A stretch of DNA of 64,000 bases, taken from assembly GCF_014257025.1 (NCBI RefSeq), contig NZ_JACMSF010000001.1:62001-126000 (forward strand). The letters run 5' to 3'. Numbering within the stretch: position 1 is the stretch's first letter; every line of letters begins with the position of its first letter. Below, one piece after another: positions 15,313 through 24,093 of the stretch. Origin of the DNA: Streptomyces cupreus (GTDB taxonomy: Bacteria; Actinomycetota; Actinomycetes; Streptomycetales; Streptomycetaceae). The position numbers and the translations under genes are program-made. Under the pieces are notes generated by a model. The model searched no databases and had not been told where the DNA came from. It saw only the letters and a list, made by a program, of their open reading frames with translations.

Positions 15313-17826
15313 TCACAACTGGCCTACGTCGGTGACGCGGACCACCGCGCGGCCCTCCGCGTCGGAGGCGGCGAGGTCGACCTCCGCGCTGATGCCCCAG
15401 TCATGGTCCCCGTTCGGGTCGTCGAAGATCTGGCGGACCCGCCACAGCCGGTTCGCCGGCTCCTCCTCGATCACCAGGAGCTTTGGGCCGCGGGCGTTGG
15501 GGCCGGTACCGAGGTCGTCGTACTCGTCCCAGTACTTGTCCATGGCCTCGCCCCAGGCGTCCGCGTCCCAGCCGGCGTCGGCGTCCAGCTCGCCGAGCTC
15601 CTCGACCTGGTCGAGCGCGGCGAGCTCGACACGGCGGAAGAGCGCGTTGCGCACCAGGACGCGGAAGGCACGCGCGTTGGTGGTGACCGGCTTGACCTCG
15701 TCGGCCTTCTCCTGGGCCTCCTCCGCGGTCATCTCCTCCGGGTTGGCGAGCTGCTCCCACTCGTCCAGCAGGCTGGAGTCGACCTGGCGCACCATCTCGC
15801 CCAGCCACTCGATCAGGTCCTGAAGGTCCTCGGACTTCAGATCGTCCGGGATGTTGTGGTCGAGGGTCTTGTAGGCACTGGCCAGGTAGCGCAGCACGAT
15901 GCCCTCGGTGCGGGCCAGCTCGTAGAAGGAAACCAACTCCGTGAAGGACAGCGCCCGTTCGTACATGTCGCGGATGACGGACTTCGGCGACAGCGGGTGG
16001 TCACCGACCCAGGGATGGCTCTTGCGGTACGTGTTGTACGCGTGGAAGAGCAGCTCCTCCAAGGGCTTGGGGTAGCTGATGTCCTGGAGGCGCTCCATGC
16101 GCTCCTCGTACTCCACGCCGTCGGCCTTCATCGCCGCGACGGCCTCGCCCTTGGCCTTGTTCAGCTGGGCGACGAGGATCTGCCGGGGATCGTCCAGGGT
16201 GGACTCCACGACGGACACCATGTCCAGGGCGTAGGACGGCGACTCCGGGTCCAGCAGCTCGAACGCGGCCAGCGCGAAGGTGGACAGCGGCTGGTTGAGG
16301 GCGAAGTCCTGCTGGAGATCGACGGTGAGCTGTGCGATACGGCCCTCGGCGTCCGGCTGGTCGAGCTTCTCGACGATGCCGCCGTCCAGGAGCGAGCGGT
16401 AGATGGCGATCGCGCGCCGGATGTGTCGCAGCTGCTGCTTGCGCGGCTCGTGGTTGTCCTCCAGCAGATGCCGCATCGCCTCGAAGGCGTTGCCGGGCCG
16501 GGCGATCACCGACAGCAGCATGGTGTGCGTCACCCGGAAGCGGGACGTCAGCGGCTCCGGCTCGGAGGCGATGAGCTTCTCGAAGGTGTTCTCCGTCCAG
16601 CCGACGAACCCCTCGGGCGCCTTCTTGCGGACGACCTTGCGTCGCTTCTTGGGGTCGTCGCCGGCCTTGGCGAGCGCCTTCTCGTTCTCGATGACATGCT
16701 CGGGCGCCTGGGCGACGACGAAGCCTGCCGTGTCGAAGCCGGCCCGGCCGGCCCGGCCCGCGATCTGGTGGAACTCACGGGCGCGCAGCGTGCGGACACG
16801 GTTGCCGTCGTACTTCGTCAGCGCCGTGAACAGCACCGTGCGGATGGGTACGTTGACGCCCACGCCCAGCGTGTCGGTGCCGCAGATGACCTTCAGCAGA
16901 CCGGCCTGGGCGAGCTTCTCCACCAGACGGCGGTACTTGGGCAGCATGCCCGCGTGATGGACGCCGATGCCGTGCCGGACGTAACGGGAGAGGTTGCGGC
17001 CGAACTTGGTGGTGAAGCGGAAGTTGCCGATGAGCTCGGCGATCTGGTCCTTCTCCTCGCGCGAGCACATGTTGATGCTCATCAGCGCCTGCGCCCGCTC
17101 CACGGCCTGCGCCTGGGTGAAGTGCACGATGTAGACCGGCGCCTGCTTGGTTTCGAGGAGTTCGGTCAGCGTTTCGGTGAGCGGGGTGAGTTTGTACTCG
17201 TAGGACAGCGGGACGGGGCGGGTCGCCGAGCGGACCACGGCCGTCGGGCGGCCGGTGCGCCGGGTGAGGTCCTGCTCGAACATCGAGACATCGCCGAGCG
17301 TGGCCGACATCAGCACGAACTGCGCCTGGGGCAGTTCGAGGATCGGGATCTGCCAGGCCCAGCCGCGGTCCGCCTCCGCGTAGAAGTGGAACTCGTCCAT
17401 GACGACCTGGCCGACGTCGGCGTGCTTGCCGTCGCGCAGCGCGATGGAGGCGAGAACCTCGGCGGTGCAGCAGATGACCGGGGCGTCGGCGTTGACGGAC
17501 GCGTCGCCGGTGAGCATGCCGACGTTCTCGGTGCCGAAGAGCTTGCACAGCTCGAAGAACTTCTCCGACACCAGCGCCTTGATCGGGGCCGTGTAGAAGG
17601 TGACCTCGTCCCGGGCGAGCGCGGCGAAGTGGGCACCCGCCGCGATCATGCTCTTGCCGGAGCCGGTGGGCGTCGACACGATCACGTTCGCGCCGGAGAC
17701 CACCTCGATCAGCGCCTCCTCCTGGTGGGGGTAGAGGGTCAGACCCCGTTCCTCGGCCCACGACTCGAAGGCTTCGTAGAGGGCGTCGGGGTCGGCGGTC
17801 GGCGGCAGCTGATCGATGAGGGTCAC
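15313..17826 (-). CDS. DEAD/DEAH-box helicase with DUF3516 C-terminus
   Basis: An 837-residue superfamily-2 helicase of the Ski2-like type. Motifs: YPHQEEALIEVV (Q/I region), Walker A STPTGSGKSM (~50), Walker B VVMDEFHFY (a DEFH box, where DExH is usual), motif III LMSATL, motif VI HQIAGRAGRAGFD. The C-terminal ~350 residues are DUF3516, found only with this helicase type in actinobacteria. A role in RNA metabolism or DNA repair is suggested by the family, not shown here. I chose the GTG at 17826 (VTLIDQLPPTADPD), since the longer reading to 17877 adds 17 unlikely residues. Confidence 0.9.
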   Translation of the reverse strand: MTLIDQLPPTADPDALYEAFESWAEERGLTLYPHQEEALIEVVSGANVIVSTPTGSGKSMIAAGAHFAALARDEVTFYTAPIKALVSEKFFELCKLFGTENVGMLTGDASVNADAPVICCTAEVLASIALRDGKHADVGQVVMDEFHFYAEADRGWAWQIPILELPQAQFVLMSATLGDVSMFEQDLTRRTGRPTAVVRSATRPVPLSYEYKLTPLTETLTELLETKQAPVYIVHFTQAQAVERAQALMSINMCSREEKDQIAELIGNFRFTTKFGRNLSRYVRHGIGVHHAGMLPKYRRLVEKLAQAGLLKVICGTDTLGVGVNVPIRTVLFTALTKYDGNRVRTLRAREFHQIAGRAGRAGFDTAGFVVAQAPEHVIENEKALAKAGDDPKKRRKVVRKKAPEGFVGWTENTFEKLIASEPEPLTSRFRVTHTMLLSVIARPGNAFEAMRHLLEDNHEPRKQQLRHIRRAIAIYRSLLDGGIVEKLDQPDAEGRIAQLTVDLQQDFALNQPLSTFALAAFELLDPESPSYALDMVSVVESTLDDPRQILVAQLNKAKGEAVAAMKADGVEYEERMERLQDISYPKPLEELLFHAYNTYRKSHPWVGDHPLSPKSVIRDMYERALSFTELVSFYELARTEGIVLRYLASAYKTLDHNIPDDLKSEDLQDLIEWLGEMVRQVDSSLLDEWEQLANPEEMTAEEAQEKADEVKPVTTNARAFRVLVRNALFRRVELAALDQVEELGELDADAGWDADAWGEAMDKYWDEYDDLGTGPNARGPKLLVIEEEPANRLWRVRQIFDDPNGDHDWGISAEVDLAASDAEGRAVVRVTDVGQL

Positions 17827-17971
17827 CCACCCATCTTGCCTGGCGTCCCGGCCGACGGGGGAATCGGCTGCCCGCACGAAGATCGCGACCGCTACGCTGT
17901 GTCGCCGACGACACGTCAGCGCACTCCGTCAACTGGACAGCGGCACACGAGGAATGGGGCGGGCAACGGCC

Positions 17972-18766
17972 ATGATGGGACCAGCACACTCACTGTCGGG
18001 CGCCGCGGCCTGGCTCGGCGTCGGGGCGGCGGCCGCGGCGGCCGGACGTCCGATGCCCTGGCCCGTCGTCCTGGTCGGCGCGCTGATCTGCGCCGGCGCG
18101 GCGCTGGCCCCGGACCTCGACCACAAGGCGGCCACCATCTCCCGCGCCTTCGGGCCGCTCTCACGGTGGCTGTGCGAGATCGTCGACAAGCTCTCCTACG
18201 CCGTCTACAAGGCGACCAGGAAGCAGGGCGACCCGCGTCGCTCCGGCGGTCACCGCACGCTCACGCACACCTGGCTGTGGGCGGTCCTGATCGGTGCGGG
18301 CGCCTCGGTGCTGGCGATCACCGGCGGCCGCTGGGCGGTGCTGGGCATCCTCTTCGCGCACATGGTGCTGGCCATCGAGGGCCTGCTGTGGCGGGCGGCG
18401 CGGGGATCGAGCAGCGACGTCCTGGTCTGGCTGCTGGCCGCGACCAGTGCCTGGATCCTGGCGGGGGTGCTGGACAAGCCGGGCAACGGCGCGGACTGGC
18501 TGTTCACGGCGCCGGGCCAGGAGTACCTGTGGCTGGGGCTGCCGATCGTGCTGGGAGCGCTGGTCCACGACATCGGGGACGCGCTGACGGTGTCGGGCTG
18601 CCCGATCCTGTGGCCGATCCCGGTGGGCCGCAAGCGCTGGTACCCGATCGGCCCGCCGAAGGCGATGCGCTTCCGGGCGGGCAGCTGGGTCGAGCTCAAG
18701 GTGCTGATGCCGGCGTTCATGCTGCTCGGGGGAGTGGGCTGCGCGGCGGCGCTCAACGTGATCTGA
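17972..18766 (+). CDS. YdjM-like membrane-bound metal-dependent hydrolase
   Basis: A 264-residue integral membrane protein, MMGPAHSLSGAAAWLG at the N-terminus. His6 (PAHSLSG), the acidic pair PDLDHK (~53-58), and HRTLTHTWLW (~90-100) are the conserved metal-binding positions of the LexA-regulated YdjM/DUF457 family. Five or six hydrophobic segments are present, for example VVLVGALICAGAALAP and VLAITGGRWAVLGILFAHMV. Substrate unknown. An alternative start at 17954 adds six residues. It is convergent with rpmE2. Confidence 0.85.
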   Translation: MMGPAHSLSGAAAWLGVGAAAAAAGRPMPWPVVLVGALICAGAALAPDLDHKAATISRAFGPLSRWLCEIVDKLSYAVYKATRKQGDPRRSGGHRTLTHTWLWAVLIGAGASVLAITGGRWAVLGILFAHMVLAIEGLLWRAARGSSSDVLVWLLAATSAWILAGVLDKPGNGADWLFTAPGQEYLWLGLPIVLGALVHDIGDALTVSGCPILWPIPVGRKRWYPIGPPKAMRFRAGSWVELKVLMPAFMLLGGVGCAAALNVI

Positions 18767-18786
18767 GCGAGGGCGGCACGTTCCGG

Positions 18787-19047
18787 TCAGGAACCCTCGG
18801 CGTCTGCCCCGCCGTACCGGCGCTCGAAGCGGGCGACGCGACCTTCGGAGTCCACCGTGCGCGCCTTGCCGGTGTAGAAGGGGTGGCTCTCCGAGGAGAT
18901 CTCCACGTCCACGACTGGGTAGGTCTCGCCGTCGTCCCACTCGATGGTCTCGCCGCTGGTCGCGGTGGACCGGGTGAGGAAGGCGTATCCGGCGGCGCGG
19001 TCCCGGAAGACGACCGGGTGGTAGCCGGGGTGCTTGTCCTGCTGCAT
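18787..19047 (-). CDS. rpmE2: 50S ribosomal protein L31, type B
   Basis: An 86-residue L31 of the zinc-free type [47 protein letters not shown]. The CxxC zinc ligands of type A are absent. In streptomycetes type B L31 replaces the zinc form during zinc starvation and is often Zur-controlled. No AT-rich Zur-type palindrome is seen upstream, and the gene follows the DUF5709 gene by 33 bases, so it may be read from that gene's promoter. GAGGAG precedes the ATG. Confidence 0.95.
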   Translation of the reverse strand: MQQDKHPGYHPVVFRDRAAGYAFLTRSTATSGETIEWDDGETYPVVDVEISSESHPFYTGKARTVDSEGRVARFERRYGGADAEGS

Positions 19048-19080
19048 GAAGGCTCCTCACGGGACTCCGTGCCGGCTGCT

Positions 19081-19551
19081 TCAGCCGGACAGGGCGTCCT
19101 CGTCGACGATGTGCATGGCGGCCTCCTCGGCCGAGGCCGCGGCGCCGTCGATGCCGACGTCCGTGGCGACCAGCGCGCTCTCCTCGTCCTCGTGCGCGCC
19201 CTCGTCGGGGGCGACGAGTCGGCCGGAACGGGCCGCGCCGACCTCGTTGTCGAGGAGTTCGCCGTCGGTGCCCTCGCAGTCGCCGAGGCCGTCGCTGTCG
19301 GGAGTGTCGAGTTCGGGCAGCTCCTCGGCGAGCCGCTGGTCCAGCGTCTCGCCCTGGTGGCGCTCCGCGGCCGTCACACCGCTGTGCTCCACCGCCCATG
19401 GTCGCTCCGGCGGGGACCAGCCGCGGTCGAGAGGGTCGCCGACGCCGTCGTTGTCAAGGGTGTCCTCGGCGTCGAGCAGCCCCGCGTCGTCCTGTACCTC
19501 GGACGCGTCGGGCTGGTAGACGTCGTCACCCCATCCGTCGGCGCTGTTCAC
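19081..19551 (-). CDS. DUF5709 family acidic protein
   Basis: A 156-residue very acidic protein (MNSADGWGDDVYQPDASEVQ; GRLVAPDEGAHEDEESALVA; SAEEAAMHIVDED). GTG start at 19551 after GGAGG. No signal peptide or membrane segment; likely largely extended. This family is widespread in streptomycetes and of unknown function. It lies directly upstream of rpmE2 on the same strand. Confidence 0.88.
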   Translation of the reverse strand: MNSADGWGDDVYQPDASEVQDDAGLLDAEDTLDNDGVGDPLDRGWSPPERPWAVEHSGVTAAERHQGETLDQRLAEELPELDTPDSDGLGDCEGTDGELLDNEVGAARSGRLVAPDEGAHEDEESALVATDVGIDGAAASAEEAAMHIVDEDALSG

Positions 19552-19790
19552 GGGTACCTCCAGGTGGTGGGGACGGGCCCGTCGTCACCGCGATCGACGA
19601 CAGGCCGGCGCGCGGGGCACAGGCTGCGCCCGACACGTGCCGCATGCATCCCGGGTGCTCCCCGAACCGGTGCCGGTATCCAGCCTTCCACCCCTTTTCG
19701 CCCCTGCGCAACGGCACGAGGCCTGGGCGGCACCGAGACGCCTGTGGGACCTGGTCTCCAGCTGGGAAATCCGGCGACCCGTGTGCGCGG

Positions 19791-19834
19791 CCGCCGGGTC
19801 GGTCGGCCGCCGGGTCGGTCGGCCGCCGGGCCGG
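19791..19834 (+). repeat. 16-base tandem repeat, about 2.7 copies
   Basis: The unit CCGCCGGGTCGGTCGG is repeated exactly at 19791-19806 and 19807-19822 and then partly. It lies in the 511-base stretch 19552-20062 between DUF5709 and the ABC exporter. I see no convincing gene in that stretch; open frames there follow repeat composition. Confidence 0.85.
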
Positions 19835-19880
19835 CGCGCGGCTCGCCCGCTCGCCGACCGCGGCCCCGGGCCGGGAGGCC

Positions 19881-19997
19881 ACCCTCGCCGGCTCAGGTCC
19901 GTTGCCCTCGGGCTGGGGGAGCACCCTCGCCGGCTCAGGTCCGTTGCCCTCGGGCTGGGAGAGCACCCGCGCCGACCCAGGTCCGCTGCCCCGGGCC
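19881..19997 (+). repeat. 42-base tandem repeat, about 2.8 copies
   Basis: A 42-base unit starting ACCCTCGCCGGCTCAGGTCC is found at 19881-19922 and again with few changes at 19923-19964. A decayed third copy runs from 19965. It lies just downstream of the ABC exporter stop codon (20063, minus strand). It may act in transcription termination or be a neutral minisatellite. Confidence 0.85.
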
Positions 19998-20062
19998 GGA
20001 AGATCCCTTGCCGCCCCACGTCACACGCGCCCGATGCCCCCGGCCAGGTCCGCCCGTTCACC

Positions 20063-21880
20063 TCACCCGTGCCAGGACCGCCAGAGCGCCGCGTACGCCC
20101 CCTGCGCGGCGACCAGCTCGTCATGGCTGCCCAGCTCGCTGATCCGGCCGTTCTCGACGACGGCGATGACGTCGGCGTCGTGGGCGGTGTGCAGGCGGTG
20201 GGCGATGGCCACCACTGTGCGGCCGTCCAGGACGCGGGCCAGGGAGCGCTCCAGATGGCGGGCGGCCCGTGGGTCGAGCAGGGACGTCGCCTCGTCCAGG
20301 ACCAGTGTGTGCGGGTCGGCCAGCACCAGTCGGGCCAGCGCGATCTGCTGTGCCTGCGCCGGGGTCAGGGCGAAGCCGCCGGAGCCGACCTCGGTGTCCA
20401 GGCCGTCGTCGAGGGCGCGGGCCCAGCCGTCCGCGTCGACCGCCCCGAGCGCCGCCCACAGCTCGGCGTCCACGGCGTCGTCCGCCGCCCCCGCGCTCGA
20501 CGGGAGCCGGGAGTGGGGGAGGGCGAGCAGCAGGTTGTCGCGCAGGGAGCCCACGAAGACGTGGTGCTCCTGGTTGACGAGGGCCACGTGCTCGCGGACC
20601 CGCTCGGCCGGCATCCGGGACAGCTCCGCGCCGCCGAGGGCGATCCGGCCCTCCCGGGGCGCGTAGATGCCGGCGAGGAGCCGGCCCAGCGTGGACTTAC
20701 CGGCGCCGGAGGGGCCGACCAGTGCCAGCCGGGTGCCGGGGGCCACCTCCAGGGACACCTTGCGCAGGACGTCCACGCCGTGGAGGTAGCCGAAGTGCAC
20801 CCGGTCGGCGTGCACGTCGCGTCCGTCGGGGGCCAGCGAGGCGTCCCCGGCGTCCGGCTCGATGTCCCGGACTCCGACCAGGCGGGCCAGCGACACCTGG
20901 GCGACCTGAAGCTCGTCGTACCAGCGCAGGATCAGGCCCACCGGGTCGACAAGCATCTGCGCGATGAGCGCGCCCGTGGTCAGCTGGCCGACCCCGATCC
21001 AGCCCTGGAGGACGAACACGCCGCCGAGCATCAGGACCGAGCCGAGGACGGTGACATGGGTGACGTTGATGACCGGGAAGAGCACCGACCGCAGCCAGAG
21101 CGTGTAGCGCTCCCAGGCCGTCCACTCCTTGACCCGCTGCTTGGACAGCTCGATACGGCGGTCGCCGAGCCGATGGGCCTCGACCGTGCGGCCCGCGTCC
21201 ACCGTCTCCGCCAGGGCGGCGGCCACGGCCGCGTACCCGGCGGCTTCCGAGCGGTAGGCGGCAGGCGCCCGCTTGAAGTACCAGCGGCAGCCGACCACCA
21301 GCAGCGGCACGGCGACCAGCACCGCGGCGCCCAGGGGCGGAGCGGTGATCACCAGTCCGCCCATCAGCAGCGCCGCCCACACCACGCCGATGGCCAGTTG
21401 GGGCACGGCTTCGCGCATGGCGTTGGCGAGCCGGTCGATGTCGGTGGTGATCCGCGACAGCAGATCGCCGGTCCCGGCGCGCTCCAGCACGCCGGGCGGC
21501 AGCCCGACGGACCGGACGAGGAAGTCCTCGCGCAGGTCGGCCAGCATCCGCTCGCCGAGTATCGCGCCGCGCAGCCGCACCTGCCGGACGAACACCGCCT
21601 GGATGACGAGCGCGACCAGGAACAGCGAGACGGTGAGCTCCAGATGAAGCTCCCGGGCCCCGTCCGACACCCGCTCGACCAGGCCGCCGAGCAGCCACGG
21701 CCCCGCCATGGAGGCCATGACGGCGGCGGTGTTGACGGCGATCAGGATCAGGAAGGCCCGGCGGTGCCGGCGGAACAGTTCGGTCACGTAGGCGCGTACG
21801 GTGGCCGGGGCGCCGACGGGCAGGGTGTTCGCCGTCGTCGGGGCCGCGGGGTCGTAGGCCGGTGGCGCCACGCCGATCAT
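20063..21880 (-). CDS. ABC exporter half-transporter, subunit with degenerate signature motif
   Basis: A 605-residue fused permease/ATPase. The first ~320 residues hold six membrane segments (for example HRRAFLILIAVNTAAVMASM, SLFLVALVIQAVFV). The nucleotide-binding domain has an intact Walker A LVGPSGAGKSTLG (~388), Q-loop LVNQEHHVF, Walker B TLVLDEATSLLDP (~528) and H-loop AIAHRLHTA (~558). The ABC signature is abnormal: LTPAQAQQIALARL stands where LSGGQ is expected. Its start overlaps the upstream exporter gene by four bases (ATGA), so the two are made together as a heterodimer. Substrate unknown; such pairs commonly export peptides, lipids or drugs. Confidence 0.92.
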   Translation of the reverse strand: MIGVAPPAYDPAAPTTANTLPVGAPATVRAYVTELFRRHRRAFLILIAVNTAAVMASMAGPWLLGGLVERVSDGARELHLELTVSLFLVALVIQAVFVRQVRLRGAILGERMLADLREDFLVRSVGLPPGVLERAGTGDLLSRITTDIDRLANAMREAVPQLAIGVVWAALLMGGLVITAPPLGAAVLVAVPLLVVGCRWYFKRAPAAYRSEAAGYAAVAAALAETVDAGRTVEAHRLGDRRIELSKQRVKEWTAWERYTLWLRSVLFPVINVTHVTVLGSVLMLGGVFVLQGWIGVGQLTTGALIAQMLVDPVGLILRWYDELQVAQVSLARLVGVRDIEPDAGDASLAPDGRDVHADRVHFGYLHGVDVLRKVSLEVAPGTRLALVGPSGAGKSTLGRLLAGIYAPREGRIALGGAELSRMPAERVREHVALVNQEHHVFVGSLRDNLLLALPHSRLPSSAGAADDAVDAELWAALGAVDADGWARALDDGLDTEVGSGGFALTPAQAQQIALARLVLADPHTLVLDEATSLLDPRAARHLERSLARVLDGRTVVAIAHRLHTAHDADVIAVVENGRISELGSHDELVAAQGAYAALWRSWHG

Positions 21881-23859
21881 GCGCTCTCCTCGATCTCTTC
21901 CAGTGCGTCCAGCCGTGCAGCGCCGACCGGCCGCGAATCGCCACCGAGCCGGGAGTCTCCGCTCCGCCTTGCATCCCCGCCGAGCCGGGAGTCCCCGCCC
22001 CGCCTTGCATCCCCGCCGAGCCGGGAGTCCCCGCCCCGCCTCACATCCCCGTCCACCCGGGAATCCCCGTCCAGTCGGGCATCCCCGTCCGGCCGCGCCG
22101 AGTCCCGCAGCGCCGCTTCCTCGTCCGTCTCCCGGGTCACCACGGCCCGGTACAGCGGCTCCTTGTGCAGCAGTTCCCGGTGCACGCCGACCGCGGTGAC
22201 CTCGCCCTCGTGGACGAGGACGACTCGGTCGGCCCGGTCCAGGAGCAGTGGCGAGGAGGTGAACACCACGGTGGTGCGCCCCGCGCGCAGGTCCCGGAGA
22301 CCACCCGCGATCCGTGCCTCCGTGTGGGAGTCCACGGCGGAGGTGGGTTCGTCGAGGACGAGGACTTCCGGGTCCGTGACCAGCGACCGGGCCAGTGCCA
22401 GGCGCTGGCGCTGGCCGCCGGACAGAGACCGGCCGCGTTCAGTGATGAGCGCGTCCATCGGGTCCGCCGCGTCGAGCGAACCCTGGCCCAGCGCGGCCAG
22501 TACGTCCTCGCACTGCGCCGCCGCCAGCGCCTCCGCCGACCCGACCGAACCCGACTTGGGCACGTCGAGCAGTTCGCGCAGGGTGCCGGACAGCAGCACC
22601 GGGTCCTTGTCCTGGACGAGGACGGCGGTGCGCGCGGTGTCGAGGGGCAGTTCGTCCAGCGGCACCCCGCCCAGCCGGACCGAGGTGCCGGCCTCGGAGG
22701 GGTGGCCGCCGAGCCGTTCGGCCAGGCGTCCGGCCGCGTCCGGGTCGCCGCACACCACGGCGGTGAACCGGCCCGCGGGGGCGAGCAGTCCGGTGGCCGG
22801 GTCGTACAGGTCGCCGGACGGCAGGTCCGCCGCGCCGGAACCGTCGCTGCCACGGTCGTCGACGGCTCGCTCCAGCGCGAGCACCCGGGCGGCCCGCCGG
22901 GCCGAGGGGCGCGAGAAGGAGTAGGCCATGGCGATCTCTTCGAAGTGCCGCAGAGGGTAGGTGAGCAGCATGATCGAGCTGTAGGCGGTGACCAGTTCAC
23001 CGACGGCGATGCGGCCGTCGCGGGCGAGATGGACGCCGTACCAGACGACCGCGATCAGCAGTAGGCCCGGGAGCAGGACCTGGATCGCGGCGATCAGGGA
23101 CCACATCCTGGCGCTGCGTACGGCGGCGTGGCGGACCTCCTGGGAGGCGCTGCGGTAGCGGTCGAGGAAGAGTTCCTCGCCGCCGATGCCGCGCAGCACG
23201 CGCAGCCCTGCCACGGTGTCGGAGGCCAGTTCGGTGGCGCGGCCCGCCTTCTCGCGCTGGAAGTCGGCGCGTCGGGTGGCCCGGGGGAGCAGCGGCAGGA
23301 CCGCCACCGCCAGGACGGGCAGGCCGACCGTGACGACCACGCCGAGCGCGGGCTGGTAGAGCACCAGGCCGACGCAGACCAGCACGATGGTGACCGCCGC
23401 CGCGGTGAAGCGGGAGACGGCCTCCACGAACCAGCCGATCTTCTCGACGTCACCGGTGGAGACGGCGACGACCTCACCGGCCGCGACGCGTCGGGTCAGC
23501 GCGGAGCCGAGCAGGGCGGCCTTGCGGGCCAGCAGTTGCTGGACGCGGGCCGCGGCGCCGATCCAGTTGGTGACGGCGGCGCGGTGCAGGAAGGTATCGC
23601 CCAGGGCGTTGCCGGCGCAGGCGAGCGCCAGCAGTCCGCCCGCGAGGGCGAGCCGGCTGCCTGAGCGGTCCACGACGGCCTGGATGGCGAGTCCGACACA
23701 GAACGGCAGCGAGGCGACGGACACGAAGTGCACCAGGCCCCAGGCCAGGGCCTTCAGTTGTCCGCCCAGTTGGTTCCGGAAGAGCCACCACAGGAAGCGG
23801 GGCCCCGAGCGGGCGTCCGGGACGCCTGGGTCGGGATACGGAAGGTCTTGAATCTGCAT
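21877..23859 (-). CDS. ABC exporter half-transporter, subunit with degenerate Walker A and repeat tail
   Basis: A 660-residue partner of the 605-residue exporter. The ATG at 23859 starts MQIQDLPYPDPGVPD; longer readings to 25725 are antisense to the PNGase-like gene. Six membrane segments lie in ~40-310. In the ATPase domain Walker A is lost (VVCGDPDAAGRLAERL, no GKS/T, ~370) and the H-loop is FTSSPLLL without histidine, while the signature RSLSGGQRQRLALARSL (~478) and Walker B VLVLDEPTSAVD (~500) are intact. The last ~70 residues are hexapeptide-like repeats rich in G-D-S/A-R. With its partner it forms one normal and one inactive ATP site. Confidence 0.92.
   Translation of the reverse strand: MQIQDLPYPDPGVPDARSGPRFLWWLFRNQLGGQLKALAWGLVHFVSVASLPFCVGLAIQAVVDRSGSRLALAGGLLALACAGNALGDTFLHRAAVTNWIGAAARVQQLLARKAALLGSALTRRVAAGEVVAVSTGDVEKIGWFVEAVSRFTAAAVTIVLVCVGLVLYQPALGVVVTVGLPVLAVAVLPLLPRATRRADFQREKAGRATELASDTVAGLRVLRGIGGEELFLDRYRSASQEVRHAAVRSARMWSLIAAIQVLLPGLLLIAVVWYGVHLARDGRIAVGELVTAYSSIMLLTYPLRHFEEIAMAYSFSRPSARRAARVLALERAVDDRGSDGSGAADLPSGDLYDPATGLLAPAGRFTAVVCGDPDAAGRLAERLGGHPSEAGTSVRLGGVPLDELPLDTARTAVLVQDKDPVLLSGTLRELLDVPKSGSVGSAEALAAAQCEDVLAALGQGSLDAADPMDALITERGRSLSGGQRQRLALARSLVTDPEVLVLDEPTSAVDSHTEARIAGGLRDLRAGRTTVVFTSSPLLLDRADRVVLVHEGEVTAVGVHRELLHKEPLYRAVVTRETDEEAALRDSARPDGDARLDGDSRVDGDVRRGGDSRLGGDARRGGDSRLGGDARRSGDSRLGGDSRPVGAARLDALEEIEESA
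21914..22095 (-). repeat. in-frame repeat array encoding the exporter C-terminal tail
   Basis: About ten copies of an 18-base unit encode G-D-[SA]-R-[LR]-[GDS] hexapeptides, grouped in 36-base higher units (GGDSRLGGDARR appears nearly twice without change). The tail is highly charged and probably disordered. The near-identity of central copies points to recent slippage expansion. Confidence 0.85.
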
Positions 23860-24093
23860 GACGTCCCAGTGGCTCGGGTCGGGGTGGGAGGGCGGGGCAA
23901 CCGCGTACTGCGGCAGCAAACCGTGACAGGTTCGCGTCGCAGCGTGGTCGGAGGCAAGCGGTTTTCCATAGGGGCGAAACGATTCGGCTGTTACCACGGG
24001 CCACGCCGGACCCAGGCGTTCCGGCCGACACGCAAAACGGTCGTGCCGACGCCCCATTGCGCCGCCCCCGAACACCCCCGTAGAACACGCGAC

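Noticed and set aside
18767..19080. Zur box for rpmE2
   Set aside because: No AT-rich palindrome of the Zur type is visible upstream of rpmE2 or the DUF5709 gene within the inspected bases.
19526..19966. 146-codon minus-strand frame with QPEGNGPEPARV repeats
   Set aside because: The apparent peptide repeat is the 42-base tandem repeat read in one frame; no ribosome site and it overlaps the DUF5709 start.
14977..20142. A 1721-codon plus-strand open frame
   Set aside because: It is antisense to tesB, the DUF3516 helicase and other well-supported genes; its length is a by-product of GC-rich third positions on the other strand.
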